64,000 nucleotides of DNA from Wuchereria bancrofti (GCA_005281725.1 SSBO01000009.1:7874303-7938302), one strand, 5' to 3'; shown: positions 37,901-50,592, counted from the stretch's first letter. Numbers and translations: made by a program. The notes: generated by a model from the sequence alone, not told the origin.

Positions 37901-40900
37901 TATTTTCTTAATCATATCTTTCCATAAAAACCGTCTTTGTTATGTTTATTTAACCGAAATAGGAATAAGTTTACCCGGGAAGCTGTTATTATATATGGTA
38001 AAATAGTAGAACAAAAAGGAAATATCCAATATCTTAAGTGGTTATCTCCATTGAATAGCTTATAATGATTCAATGAACATATGACGACAGTGTTTATGCC
38101 TATTTCAATGTAGTAATTGTACAAGAAATGATGCGCAAAAGGATGCAAAAGAGATTGAAGAGTTGACAAGGTCATCTTAGTATCACAACAATTACAATTA
38201 CCGTATCACGCAAGAATAATGACGAAAGTCAAAAAATAATAAGAATAATTGTTAATCATTATTATTGTTTGGGTAAAAATTGCAATGAAAATATCATTCA
38301 AGTTCAGTTTTTTCCTTTTTTTTCACAATTTTAATAAAATTTCAAAAGTTATAATAAATAAAATTAATTTCACTGAAGTATTTTGCAGTATAGATTTTAC
38401 ATTTAAAGCTTTTTTTTAAATATCATTTCATTTCTTCTATCCTATTCGTATCGTTTTCTTAAAGATCGCTTATATTTACATTAATGATAAAATATTCTTA
38501 GAAATAAAATTTTTAAATGACAAATTATAAAGCAATCAAAAAAGATCAAAAAAATCTATGTAATCAACAAATCAAATTACCTAATACATAAATCATTATG
38601 GAAATCAACAACACTTGAGCAGACTGTTAGCTGAACTATTTTAGTATAGTATTAAAGCTTATCACCTAGACTTATCAGCTTTATTATTTCTACAAAATGC
38701 TTTGACGTTTTATCAACCGAAACATTAATGAAAGCGTATGATGTTTTACTTTATAAAAATTTCCAGCAGGTTATCAGTGAGGATTATAAGCTGATGAAGT
38801 TGACACATAGCTAAACAATAACCCTTTGATATACACCTTGCGTCATTGTATTGACATAAGGATTGTTATTCAAACTAATTGAGGCATCGAGCATTTACTA
38901 TTAATAAACAAGATTTAAATCATTGAAAGTTCATTAACTCATTAAGTTATTTTTTTGCTGCTTGAATAACTTACTATTTACTTGTAAAAATCTATTTTCT
39001 TCTAAATTTGAAATATTTAGAAAAAGAAATTTTATAGTTGATAGGATAATTTTGATACTAAACATTATTAATCAAAAATTGAAATGTAATTAAACTATTC
39101 CACTTGCTAATTTCTAACCGTTACAATAATAATATAAAAGTTACTGCAACTACATTATGTCAATATGCTGACAATTAATGATACTATTATTCTTTTAAGT
39201 ATTTTAATATTTATTCCTTCGAGTATTCTACAAAATGCACTATCAAATATTTTAGATTGATTAATTGAGCTCAATTATCAATCATTATCAGTGATTCTGT
39301 TCCACACAGCTTTGTGTTTTATCTGAAAATCAGTTATATTTCTCTTGATTAGTTTGATCTGTTTTGACTTTTGCTCTTATCATTTGAAGTGATCAAAACA
39401 ATGGTAAGTATCAAAATTAGGATTAAATTGGAATTTAATTTTGATGATTATATTTGACAAAAAAAAAACATATAATGTTTACTGTCATTCATTTATTGAT
39501 ATATTATTTATGACATAAGTAGCTTTGATAACTGCAATCATTTCATGCTGTGATATGCTTGCATTCATGTCATTTCACCTTCTTATCTCATTAGCGGTTT
39601 CATCTTTTGATCTTCATTTGTATTTTTCATATCACAGAGACGATAATAGTTATGAACAATTTTCTATTCGTTATCATAACATGATTATATTGATGAAAGA
39701 TAATGATGAACACACCGAATATTTTTTGCTGTCACAATATCTTCCATCTATCTTGTCATCCCCGCCGAGTATCGTTATATTATCAAGAAATCATTTTCTT
39801 AAGCAACTGCCGCAATATATCCTTTCATATTTAAGATGTACCATCAGTCTACTTCAAAGGTAAAAGAAAAAGGAAAGATTAATCAAGAAAGATAGAAATG
39901 GGAAAAAATCCATCATAAAATTTGGCAAATTTAAAGTTTTCTCAAAATTTTATTTTTAATCATTCAGTTATCAAATGAACAATGACAACATATTAGTTAT
40001 TGTAACAGAATGAATTTGATCTCATTCTGAAGTATTTGAGAAATTTTTAATAAAATTTAAAAAATATTAATATCGTTCTCAATATCAATAGGAAACATCA
40101 AAATTTTTGCGCTTATCTCATGGTTTCACAAAGTGAAAAGAAGAAAGGAGAAATGTAAATTATAAACATTGAAGGAACTTCAAAGTCTACAAGTAATTAG
40201 CCAAATTATTATTATAAACAGATAAAAGAAATTGATTGATTTCAGTTCAAAAATGTATATCGAAAACGTTTTTTTCTTCAAATAATTATTTCCGGTTTAG
40301 TTTAATGAAAATAAAATTTTAAAAAAATTGAAAAAATTTTTAGTAAAAAACTGAGATTTGTATAATTTTTAACAATGTCCAAAATGTTCAAATTATGCTG
40401 CAGCTGAAGAAGAAATACCTTAAATTTTCTTACAAATTAATTTATTCAAGTATTACACTTGAAAAAATAAAAAAAGCAAATTACTAATGTGATTTTTTCT
40501 TTGTTTTTAGTTAATGATCGATTGCATTTGGTAATTTGCAAAATTTATAATTTGTTTTTGTAGATAATCGTAATATTTAAAAAATGTGGAATTCGCATGA
40601 TTTTAAATCAAAAAATGATAACTTCTAAAAAAATAAATTGTTTGTAATAAAAGTTTTTTTTTGCACTGAAAGTTTTATATAACAAACGGAAATATAATTT
40701 GGCTGATATGAATTTCACTGATTCATAGGCTATAAGTAATCAAATTTTCCAAATACATAACGATATGTTTAAGTGTAAATAGAATTTCGGAAGTTATTTC
40801 GCGATCAAACAATATTCTAAAAATCTAAAATGTTAAATATGATGAGAAGATATTATTAGAAAAAAATGTTATATAATTATATTACACAAACTATTGCTTA

Positions 40901-41690
40901 TTAATCTCTTATCAGATAATAATAGCATAAATCATTACATAAACTTTTCCAAATTTTTCATGTAACACTTACAAATGAATAAATTATAATTTTCGATATT
41001 TCGTGCAAAATGTAATCAATTTATCACATAGAATTATATAATGTAACCTGATAAGAGATGATAAGACGTGAAATTGATATATTTAATTCCTATTGCATTA
41101 TGACTTCGATACCAGTATTTTAACCAATAAAAATTCATCAATTTCTTGTTTACAACACAACTCACTGAGCAATCATTTCGATTATATAAATGAATTCATT
41201 CCGGTTGTGTAAACGAATTCTAATCATTAACAATGATCACGATTAATCGTATAAGAATATATTTCTGTTTATGTTCAAAATACCAAATACCATCAAACCT
41301 GCAGAAGAAAAATGAAAGTTATAAAAATGAAATTCAGAATAGTAGCTAATTTAATTGTTCTTCAAAGTTTAGTCAACAAATATTTAAGCAAGTTGGGTTA
41401 AATATGCTGTTTTAGACTTTTTGGAAACTTCTGAACAAACATTCTAATCTTTTTTAGACTTCTTGAAAAGTTCTAAACAAACATTTCAATGTACACTCTA
41501 ATTCTCTTTTTAAATGTTAACATTTCGGATGTTTAAAAATTAATTGATAAAGTCTTGCAAACGAAAATTTCATATGTTTTTGAAAAAAAAAATGAATTAA
41601 AATTCATACCTGTTTATGGTAAAGTTTTGATTGTGATGTTAAATTATTGTTTTTGTCATACGAAAAAAAATTGTCGTAGCAGTATTGATG
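34984..41690. other. intergenic region
   Basis: AT-rich DNA between the right arm and the large minus-strand gene. Apart from the secreted-protein candidate at 39555-39863 and a short ATGTC repeat near 37833-37862, I saw no exon-like structure. The frame at 37912-38175 lacks support. Confidence 0.55.
39555..39863 (+). CDS. possible small secreted protein, 102 residues
   Basis: From the ATG at 39555 the frame begins MLAFMSFHLLISLAVSSFD, which looks like a cleavable signal peptide. A polar segment follows (HRDDNSYEQFSIRYHN, KDNDEHTEY), then a hydrophobic C-terminal third, and the frame ends Q-R-stop at AGGTAA. The same AGGTAA could instead be a splice donor, and a CACAG acceptor-like site lies at about 39640, so the middle could be an exon. 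Codons use G+C more evenly than neighbouring random frames. No family is recognised and no cysteine framework is present. It may be a spurious ORF. Confidence 0.25.
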   Translation: MLAFMSFHLLISLAVSSFDLHLYFSYHRDDNSYEQFSIRYHNMIILMKDNDEHTEYFLLSQYLPSILSSPPSIVILSRNHFLKQLPQYILSYLRCTISLLQR

Positions 41691-44600
41691 TCACCAATTA
41701 CGTGGTTTCTTGTTTCGTTTGTTTCGTTTCCTGTGCCCCTGTTGACCGGAATAGTTCTGATTGCATCCGCTATTGGTGTCACCCGGTTGTTGCTGCTGCT
41801 GCTTCCGTGAATGATTCTGATTTTCACTTTGTTGTTGCTGATAATTATCTTTTAATTCGATGTTATCAGAAAACTTGCCGTAAACTTGATGTGAATAATT
41901 TTGTTGTCCACCAGTTTCCTGTTGCTTACGTGAATTATCTTTTCCGGCAGTATTATGCATATATTCTTCCGGTACATCTGAATACATTGCACCAAACTGT
42001 CCTTTCCATTGATAATTTTTGCTATGAGATTTCTCACCATGATGTCTACGTCCATCATTTATTTCTAGCTCCGGTTGTGTCTGTTGCTCAGAACCTGATC
42101 CTGCTAATGCTAACTCTTTTTTTCCAGTTCGGCTTGATTCTTCACCATTATTATTTCTCGCAACTTTTACTTCCAATTTTTCTTTTTCCGATGGTATCAT
42201 TTCTTCTTTTCCGTCAATAATCATTTCACCGGTTCCATCCTTAGCATCAGCTTCTATCTCATTTTGTATTCCTGATAGATTAAGTTTCTGTCCCATCATT
42301 GTATCGGAAGTTTTTTGCTCTAGCGGAATTTTTGAGTTCATTTTCAATGATAGTTCGGTTGCTTCGGAAGATTTAATTGCTACTGTGCTAGAAATTTCAA
42401 TTTCATGCTTTTCGCTACTACTGTCTTTTACCACTATTTCTTCTTCAATAACAACATTTTCATTCTGTTCGCTTATTTTTAAACAATCCGAGGAATCCTC
42501 AATGATTTCTTCCTCATTATTATTTGATAAAGCAAAACATTGTGGAGCATTGATTTCATTTCTCTCTGACAAAATAATTGATTTCGTAACTTCAATTTCG
42601 ACAAATTCTGAATTTTTCTTCAGTTGCCACATTGATTCCATATTATTACTTTCTACATCTGCAACCATCGCATCAGTTTTCAATTCTTTTTCGATTTCAT
42701 TTTCTATCTTTTCTTCAAATCCTATATTAGTTTTATTATCGATGATCTGATTTACTGATTCACAATTTTCCCAAATTTGCTCATATGCAGGCATTAAAGT
42801 TTCTGTCCAAACTAATGGCTCTAAATCAATAATTCCAATTTTTTTTACCTTTCCAATAAGTGCTTTTTCATTATTTTCCATTTCTTTTGTAATTTTTCGA
42901 TAGTCTTTGATAATATCTTTTGGTTTATTTTTCATATTCACTTTAGCATTGTTATTTAGCTGTATTTTTCCGAAATTTACACTTTCGTGAAGTTTTTTCT
43001 GAGTTATTTTTGACGTTACTGTTGACGTAATATTTGACTTTAATATCTTAGCATTACCATTTTTTGTATGCTTTAATTCAGCTTCGCAATTTTTTTTCTC
43101 CTTCAATTTTATATTTCTCGCAATAGAAACTGAAGGTAAAGTGACAGCTAATTTTGTCACCGATTTTCTATCAGTCATCATACGATTAGTTTTCTTTACA
43201 TCTTTTGATATAGGTGACATAGCATCTGTCATTGTTGACACCTTCTTAGTGCCAGTTGCTGGTATTGTTTTTTTAGTTGTTTTTATGGTTGGTTTAAGTG
43301 ATGTGGTGACATCTTTATTGACGTTTTTCAATTCATTTTGCAGAGAACCATTGTTTTTCTCTTCCCGCATGTTCGCGGATCCAAAAGATTCGATTGACTT
43401 TCTTATAATTATGGCATTATCTACTGCAATGTTTTCATTGCCTTCTTGATTATATATTTCACATTTATTATCCGAAATATTTGATGTAAGATCAGACTTT
43501 CTCTCTTCTTCTGATACTCGCGCACTTTCATAAACCAAAGTATTAGCTTCAGAAACTTCCGTTTCTCTCTCATCCGGAATCAGTCCCAGAAGTTTACTCG
43601 GATTTTTGATATTCTTTTCAATTTCGACATTTGCTATCTTTTTTTGCTGTCTTTCACAAAGTAACTGTTCCTGAAGTTTTTCACATTCAACCGATTGTTT
43701 ATGTTCATTTTGAATTTTGCTTATATCTTCAAAATTTTTCATAACTTGCACTGATTTCATATTGTCAGATCTTTCCTCAACAGTAGATGGTAGAAATTCT
43801 TTTCCTCGCTCAACTTCTTCTCTCAAAATCTCCTGTCTTGCATTTTCCGGATCACATTCCGATATCAACAATTCCGTTGGTTCATTTATGTAATTAGTTT
43901 GCTTTTGTTCTATAACAAATCCCTCATTTTCGGAACAGTTTTCTCCGAGAAATGTTCTTTCAGGTTTGTTTTGCACTAAAGGAATTTCCTCTGTGATATG
44001 ATGGATTACTTTAATATTTTCTATCTCAGGTATAATTCCTGGCATAGAATATTCTAATTCTGCATGGATTTCTTTTGCAGTGAGCTCTTCGGAATGATCC
44101 GTTTCACAAAATTCCGCATTAAATGGAGTTTCTTGAAGCTGTTCATTACTTTCCGGTACTAGATGTAGAATTTCATCAAGAATTCCTGTTGATTGCAGTT
44201 TCTGGTATCTTGCTATTGGAAGATGAAACCGTTGTTTACAATCATTGGCAAGATTACTTAAACCACCAATTACGTTAAATAATTTTCCATCGATATACTG
44301 AAGCCCGATGAAAACAGTATTTGCTGTAAAATCTTCCGGAACAACATTTTCGTTAACTGAATGTTGTTGCTCAGTAGATGTTACTTCACACTTCTCAAGC
44401 TGCTGATGTCCGGAATCACGATTTTCCGAATTTTTATCCGTGTTATCATTCAATTCATTTTCGTTCATTTTTGTTTCGTTTCTTGTCGAGCTTTCGTTAT
44501 CACATAGAGTCCAAAGTTTTTCTTGTTTCTCAATTTGCAATTGTTGATGGAAGTTTTCGACCGACTTCGAAATGCCATCATCACTTATTGCCGCTTGTTG

Positions 44601-45143
44601 ATCATCCGAATTACTGGCAGTCTGAGAAAACACAAAAGCATCAACCATTTGATCTTTGTTTGTTTCTGCTGCACTATTATTAGACGCAACAAGCGGTTGT
44701 ATCAATTTCTGTCCCAAAATTTGATTTGCATAATTTTCAAATTCGAATAGAACCGATTGTTGAGCTCCAGTTTCAGAAGCTGTTTTACAATTTGGCGTAA
44801 CGCACGGTTGTTGAGCGTAGAAATTATTTTCTTGTTGAAATATATTCTGACTTCCCAAAATTGAATTTGTATGTATGCTTGCCGTTTCTGCAACATCAAT
44901 AAACGGAAATCCTAGTTGGAAGCATGTAGTATTAGTATTAGATATTTTTTCCGGTACATTCTGGCGTTCGTCATGATACATCAGATCTTCTTCAAGCATC
45001 AAACTGCATGGATTTATTGCTTCCTGAATTTGTCTATTACCGTATCCGGATGTAAGCTGTTGCAATTCTGAATTACCAGATGATTTCCCATCGCATAAGT
45101 CAACATTACCTTCTGATCTTTCATCATTCATCTGATCCGCCAT
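41691..45143 (-). CDS. large intronless, largely disordered protein of unknown function (1,150 residues)
   Basis: A single uninterrupted frame of 1,151 codons in this stop-rich DNA is certainly coding. I chose the ATG at 45143 (MADQMNDERS) because a TTTGTTTCAG acceptor ends 2 nt upstream of it; the five extra upstream codons would lie inside that acceptor. There is no signal peptide and no obvious membrane segment. The N-terminal half is rich in N, Q, E and S. A fairly ordered-looking segment lies near residues 270-330 (VFIGLQYIDGKLFNVIGG). About 610-770 is basic and K/T/S-rich (KTTKKTIPATGTKK), followed by an acidic region. The C-terminal ~110 residues are Q/N/G/S-rich with QWKGQFGAMYSDVPEEY, a short poly-Q near 1114 and a basic tail (GHRKRNKRNKKPRNW). 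The basic, Q-rich tail suggests nucleic-acid or RNP association, but that is inference. I do not recognise the family. Confidence 0.9.
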   Translation of the reverse strand: MADQMNDERSEGNVDLCDGKSSGNSELQQLTSGYGNRQIQEAINPCSLMLEEDLMYHDERQNVPEKISNTNTTCFQLGFPFIDVAETASIHTNSILGSQNIFQQENNFYAQQPCVTPNCKTASETGAQQSVLFEFENYANQILGQKLIQPLVASNNSAAETNKDQMVDAFVFSQTASNSDDQQAAISDDGISKSVENFHQQLQIEKQEKLWTLCDNESSTRNETKMNENELNDNTDKNSENRDSGHQQLEKCEVTSTEQQHSVNENVVPEDFTANTVFIGLQYIDGKLFNVIGGLSNLANDCKQRFHLPIARYQKLQSTGILDEILHLVPESNEQLQETPFNAEFCETDHSEELTAKEIHAELEYSMPGIIPEIENIKVIHHITEEIPLVQNKPERTFLGENCSENEGFVIEQKQTNYINEPTELLISECDPENARQEILREEVERGKEFLPSTVEERSDNMKSVQVMKNFEDISKIQNEHKQSVECEKLQEQLLCERQQKKIANVEIEKNIKNPSKLLGLIPDERETEVSEANTLVYESARVSEEERKSDLTSNISDNKCEIYNQEGNENIAVDNAIIIRKSIESFGSANMREEKNNGSLQNELKNVNKDVTTSLKPTIKTTKKTIPATGTKKVSTMTDAMSPISKDVKKTNRMMTDRKSVTKLAVTLPSVSIARNIKLKEKKNCEAELKHTKNGNAKILKSNITSTVTSKITQKKLHESVNFGKIQLNNNAKVNMKNKPKDIIKDYRKITKEMENNEKALIGKVKKIGIIDLEPLVWTETLMPAYEQIWENCESVNQIIDNKTNIGFEEKIENEIEKELKTDAMVADVESNNMESMWQLKKNSEFVEIEVTKSIILSERNEINAPQCFALSNNNEEEIIEDSSDCLKISEQNENVVIEEEIVVKDSSSEKHEIEISSTVAIKSSEATELSLKMNSKIPLEQKTSDTMMGQKLNLSGIQNEIEADAKDGTGEMIIDGKEEMIPSEKEKLEVKVARNNNGEESSRTGKKELALAGSGSEQQTQPELEINDGRRHHGEKSHSKNYQWKGQFGAMYSDVPEEYMHNTAGKDNSRKQQETGGQQNYSHQVYGKFSDNIELKDNYQQQQSENQNHSRKQQQQQPGDTNSGCNQNYSGQQGHRKRNKRNKKPRNW

Positions 45144-45153
45144 TACTGAAACA
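45144..45153 (-). promoter_or_regulatory. splice or trans-splice acceptor just before the start codon
   Basis: TTTGTTTCAG on the minus strand has its AG at 45147-45146, leaving two nucleotides before the ATG at 45143. This fits spliced-leader addition or a spliced 5' UTR exon. Confidence 0.6.
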
Positions 45154-45291
45154 AACAAATATTATTTAAATTTGCATAAATTACGCCTAGAAAACTATAG
45201 CAAGAATTTTTTATTTGGTAACTCAGAATTCATTCCAATTTTAATATGTCCTATAAGTTCCTATAAAGGTATATTTCTGTCAGAAATGCAC

Positions 45292-45345
45292 AAGTGTGGG
45301 CAGGTAAGACAAATATATAAGTATGGGTAGGTAAGACAAATGAAA
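45292..45345. repeat. 27-bp tandem duplication upstream of the large minus-strand gene
   Basis: Two copies of AAGT-[GA]-TGGG-[CT]-AGGTAAGACAAAT with short AT tails, about 150 bp upstream of the acceptor at 45146. Confidence 0.6.
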
Positions 45346-48300
45346 AAAAAAATGATTGTTTCATGGTGAAGCGGAATGATTAAATGAAAGCAATTGAAAC
45401 AGTGAATAAAAATTACATTCACCAACTGGAATCATTTCATATTATCACCCAAGGAATATAAATTCCTAATTTTACTCACTTAATTTATTTTCAAACTTTA
45501 AAATATAATGAAATGTAGAATATGACATAATATTTATAATTATTCATTATCAAATGACAACGGATGTGTATCAATCGTGTACATTTAATTTATTGATAAT
45601 TAATAGAAATTAATTTGAATTTAAATGAAATTGTTAATAAATAAGACCAGACAATATAGAGTGACAATTTGTTGAATGTCTTTGGCTCATTTTGACGAAG
45701 TTAACTACCAATCTAGGTTAACGGAACTGTAATTAATTATGATCACAAGATTCTTTCTTATCTTAAAATTAGAATCAAAAGATGTTTGCATAAAAGAAGT
45801 GAATATTTTCTCTTTTTTTGTAGGCGACTGCAATACTTCCTAAAATTTCAATGTTAGCTTTTCTTTTTTCAGAAAAATAAAAATAAATTACTTTTGATGC
45901 TAAGCATTAATCGATATATTTTCGTTTAAACTTTTTCTTCTAAGCTATGATATGAGCAAAAATATGTTTTTTTGATGGTTTAGAAGTTGAACTTAAAAGT
46001 AGCATATGCTGCCAATCATTAAATATTAACTTTTAAAAATTGTATGTAACGATAGAAGCATTTCTCTCTAAATAATATGCTCAAACTTATCAAATTTCGA
46101 AAATTCTATTAAAATCTCATTTATATTTTGCCCTTTAAATAATTTATAAATTGCAGAATTTAAAGTAATAGCAATTTATTCAACAATTATACTAAATATT
46201 CGCTGTTTTATGATTCCCATTATCTTCATTCCGAGTATTAATAAATGCAAAAAATCAATTGCATATTTTCAGTTAAAATTCGATACTGAATTAATTAGAT
46301 TCAAAAATAATCCTTTCCAAAATTTTGATTATTAATTTTTGCAAAAAATAACTTACAAATTCTTCAAAATATTTTATTATTTCAAAAAATTATTACTATC
46401 ATAACATATGCCAACGAGAATAAGGTGACATTAAGATAAATACTGAAAAAACGGAAGTTACAAATATTAGCAGTAAAGTAAACTAAATATCATTTCGTCC
46501 CTTTCATTTTTGATTTTTTTTACAATTATTTCCTCCATAATAATTTTTTTTAATTTATCGAAATTAAATAACAACAGAAAAGACTAAGTAACAAGTATGA
46601 TGAAAAAGGAAAAAAAAAGGAAATGGTTTAAGCCAAGTGAAACTAAGGCTTACTTCAATGGGAAGCATAAAAAAAGGTAAATTGCTATAAATAAAATTTT
46701 GAAGTTAGAAGAGAATAAATAAATTAAATTAAAGGAGCAAATCAGTGAATCAAATTGTTATCCGTTCATCTAACATTTCACTTCTAATGTCACTCTGTAA
46801 CGATGCGATCAAAAATCAACAAATAGCTTTATAGCTTCTCTCTCTCTCATTTTCTGCATCTAACAAAATTTTTCGATAATGAAAAGAAAAGAAGCATTTC
46901 ATAAATTTCAAATAACCATTGCTCTAAAAGAAAATGTAAAAAATGAAAAGACTTATAAAATTTACGAAAAATAAGACGATTGTTAATATTTCGCATTTTT
47001 GAAATCAATCAATAACCTATATTTTCCATGATATTATAATCTACAGGCAGGTAGTTTTAAAGTAAAATGGAATTAATTTGTAAAAGATTGAAAAAAAGGA
47101 TAAATAACGTTATTGCATGATGTTACCTTTAATAAAACTGAATAATTCCAAAGTTATTAATAATTTATCACAATATTAATTATGAAAGCAAATATCACAA
47201 ATAAGCATATCATAGGTTTAAGTAATAACAAAAATAAAAACAAACTATTTTTATCTAAAAATGAGCAAAATTTTTGATTTTTAAATTAATAATGAAAATT
47301 ATCTTAATGTTTCTGTTATGAAATTAGAAAATAATGAGAATAAAAGAAGAAATAGAATTTAAAAAAAAAATATTTTAGTTGAGATTGCTGATTGTATGGA
47401 ATGATTAAAGAAATGGTAGTGAAGAGAGTTTAAGCAAACAGAACAACTGTGATGTGTATTTCCTCGAAATAAAACAGTCACTAAATGGTGTCTACTGGTT
47501 TTTATCGGTGATATTGATGTGTTGTTGAACACATTTCCATCCCATCCTTATCACTAAATTCACTTTGTTAAACACATGAATAGCCTTCTTTTTCTTTTTT
47601 TTAATTGACGAAAAAGCCAGATGTAAACGATTTATTTGTACGAAAAAAACATTTATAATAACGTTAGAAATGAATAGTTTGACTGAATAGTGATTGGCTT
47701 TTATCATAGTGATAACGATAAGAATTATGCATGAAAACAATGAAAACATTTACTAGAATTCTAGAAATCTTAGGAGTAAATTTTTAAGCTTTAAATAATA
47801 GGAGATAAAAGTTAGGATAAGATATGTTGCAAATTGATAAATAAACAAATGATAAATTTAAGATACCAATATGACATTATAATTTATTATAACTTGTTTT
47901 AAAAAGCCTGAAATATCCTAGAATTACAGCTATATCTAAGTTTAGTAATAAATGATGTTTAAAGAATAAACAATTTACGCTGATCTTAATGTGACACAAA
48001 TTTTCGATCCGTCTTAAATATTAAACAAGAAGATAATCTTATAATTAGCTGATAAGAAATTTCATTCTGATAAATATGCCGGGGACAAATTTTTGGATAT
48101 GTTTTGGTACAATTAAACAGTTTAATATTGGATGCGTCGACATCAATGAACAAACCATTTCAACAACCATGAATAAATGAGGACAATGACCTTTAATACT
48201 TCATTTCAAGAATTTTTTCACCTTCTTGATCTCCTACCTTTCTTCTCGTCCCTAAACTTATTTCAACCTGTGCAGCATTACGTTATTTCATATTTTTAAT

Positions 48301-48426
48301 TTTCGGTGCTTTAATAGTAAATTTACAAGTTAACCATTTGTTTTTATGTAATTTTCTGTATTTTTCCTCATCTACCTGGCATAATAATTAACGAGGATTC
48401 CTTACCTAATTTTTAGTTTTGAGAGC

Positions 48427-48494
48427 GAAATTTCTAAACGTTACACTGGGTCGATTTACCTATTAATTCGGTCAATGTAAAGTTTAGAAATTTC
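48427..48494. repeat. 68-nt imperfect hairpin of miRNA-precursor size
   Basis: The 5' arm GAAATTTCTAAAC pairs perfectly with the 3' arm GTTTAGAAATTTC (13 bp). After one mismatch come 5 more pairs, another mismatch, 2 pairs and a small internal loop before a TCGA/TCGG-flanked loop. Stem length and size fit a pre-miRNA fold. The seed matches no miRNA I know, so it is kept as a structural repeat. Either strand could be transcribed. Confidence 0.4.
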
Positions 48495-50329
48495 TTCAAA
48501 TCAATTTCTTCGAGTAATGTGATTTGTTCTCACAGCGATATCAGGTTATGCTTATTTGAAATTTCAGTTTCTTAATAATTCCTGTCACCTTTTTTTAACG
48601 TAATAGTAACGCAGCATTTACTAAACAGGAAACTAAAAAATTAAGAGTAACAAAGGGAGCAAAAGATAAAATACAAAAATAATTAGTTTTTGAAAAATAT
48701 TTGTATTTTGCAAGCAGAAAGGAATTAGTCAATAATTTGAAAAGTGTATTAAAAATGAGATGTATAAAATTTTCTAAACAGACTTTCAAATTTTATGTTT
48801 TATTAATAAGCTATTTAAACTTCCGAGGAATGTTTTTTTATCTGAATTTTTATTTGAACTTTCTGAATGTGAGAAATAACTATTAATATAATTAATCGTA
48901 ATATGAGCAATGCCAATTTTTATATAAAAAGTAAAAAAGTAAAATAAAAGTAGGAAAAAGTGTGAAAAATTTTTTCTAAAAAATTCTCAAATTTCCTTTT
49001 TAAATTTGAATATTTCACAAATAAATTTGTTAAGTGTAAAAATGTCGCTGAAAGCAAATTTTATCGCTAAAAATATATTATGTGCTTTAGATATATTTCA
49101 AAAATTAAATAAATTCTAAAGACGATTCATTTGATTTCAGCAAAATAATAAATGGCACTTTTTTTATGCATAATTAATTTCATGAATTTTGGTGATAATT
49201 TGATTTGGTGATAATGTAGTACGATGTGAAAGTATCGGAATGGGATGATTGTTAAAATGTTAGAAGTTCAAAAGTCGTTAATTAAGCCATCCTGGAAAAA
49301 AGATTTGAAAAGTTAGCATTAATTAGCATTATGCATAGTTAGCTTATCGAAGTTATCAACCTAATATATTTACAGGCAATTTCAAATATTCCACAAATTA
49401 TATTGGTTATTATTCAAATATGAAAAATCTGAAAATTGAACAAATTGGCTTCTGTGCAACTTATTTAGTTGATATCAGGTATCAGTTGCTCTTAGATTCC
49501 ATAAATTTCGATGATACCAGACAATCTAAGAGAAATATTTGTTAGCTGTTTGCTAAATAATTATGAAAATTCAGCAGAGCATTTTAATTTAACTCATTGC
49601 AGCCTATCAAATCGCCCTGAAAGAAAACATAGGAAGAAATGATGACAAAGATGCATAATTTTGAGAAAGAGAAATGTCAACTGACTGCTCTTTTCGGTAT
49701 TTTTTTCATTATCATCCAAAACCATCGAATGTCAATGAAATTTGTTATCATGATTCTAATCTCAAATTAATAACTAAAAGTGTCACATACATTTTAGGAT
49801 TCGTTCTTGCCATTCTTTTTATTAGTACATAAATAAATTCTTAGCACTTATCATTCCTCAATTTTTTACCTTTACACTATCAGTGATTAAATCCCGTGAT
49901 AGACAAGAAGAATTAATACAAAAAAGAAAATGTTGCCATCATTTTAAGAAAATAGGCTAATCTTTTAAAGCTAGCAAAAAAAAAAAAATTTGTTTATTCA
50001 ATTTCTTTTGAGCATTTTTCAGAAAGAAGTTTATGATGCTAAGACTGCATAATGCCACTTTTTTGCTTATTCTAGCATATTATCTCTCCTGTTTGCTAAC
50101 AATTCTTTCTTGCTTAAATGTAATTTTCGGAAAAGTAAAGTGGATTATGAAGAAGCTCAAAGAATAGAGTGAGATTTCAATTGACAGTTTATATAGCCTT
50201 AAGCATTTTTGATAAGTGATGAATCGGTAAGAAAGAAGTCGCAAAATCATTGACAATTTTCTTCTGCCCTTCTCTCTTATTTTGTCATCCAATTTCATTG
50301 TTATAGTCAAATGCGCAACTAAGTGAAGA

Positions 50330-50592
50330 ATGATTAGCTATTTGTTATCACAGGAAGATATGATTAGCTATATGTTATCATAGGAAAATATGATTAGCTA
50401 TGTGTTATCATAGGAAAATATGATTAGCTATGTGTTATCATAGGAAAATATGATTAGCTATGTGTTATCATAGGAAAATATGATTAGCTATGTGTTATCA
50501 TAGGAAAATATGATTAGCTATGTGTTATCATAGGAAAATATGATTAGCTATGTGTTATCATAGGAAAATATGATTAGCTATGTGTTATCACA
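50330..50592. repeat. 30-bp minisatellite, nearly 9 copies
   Basis: The unit is 30 bp, with core ATGATTAGCTATGTGTTATC followed by ATAGGAAAAT. Copies 1 and 2 differ (TTTGTTATCACAGGAAGAT, then TATGTTATC); copies 3-8 appear identical and the last is partial. Stops occur in every frame tested, so it is non-coding. It has no spacers, so it is not CRISPR-like. Confidence 0.97.

Noticed and set aside
41555..42220. 221-codon plus-strand ORF
   Set aside because: It is antisense to the 1,150-residue gene and has an AT-biased start and Q/N-complement composition; it is a shadow frame.
50330..50592. CRISPR-like array
   Set aside because: Units are contiguous 30-mers with no variable spacers, and the genome is eukaryotic. 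It is a minisatellite.
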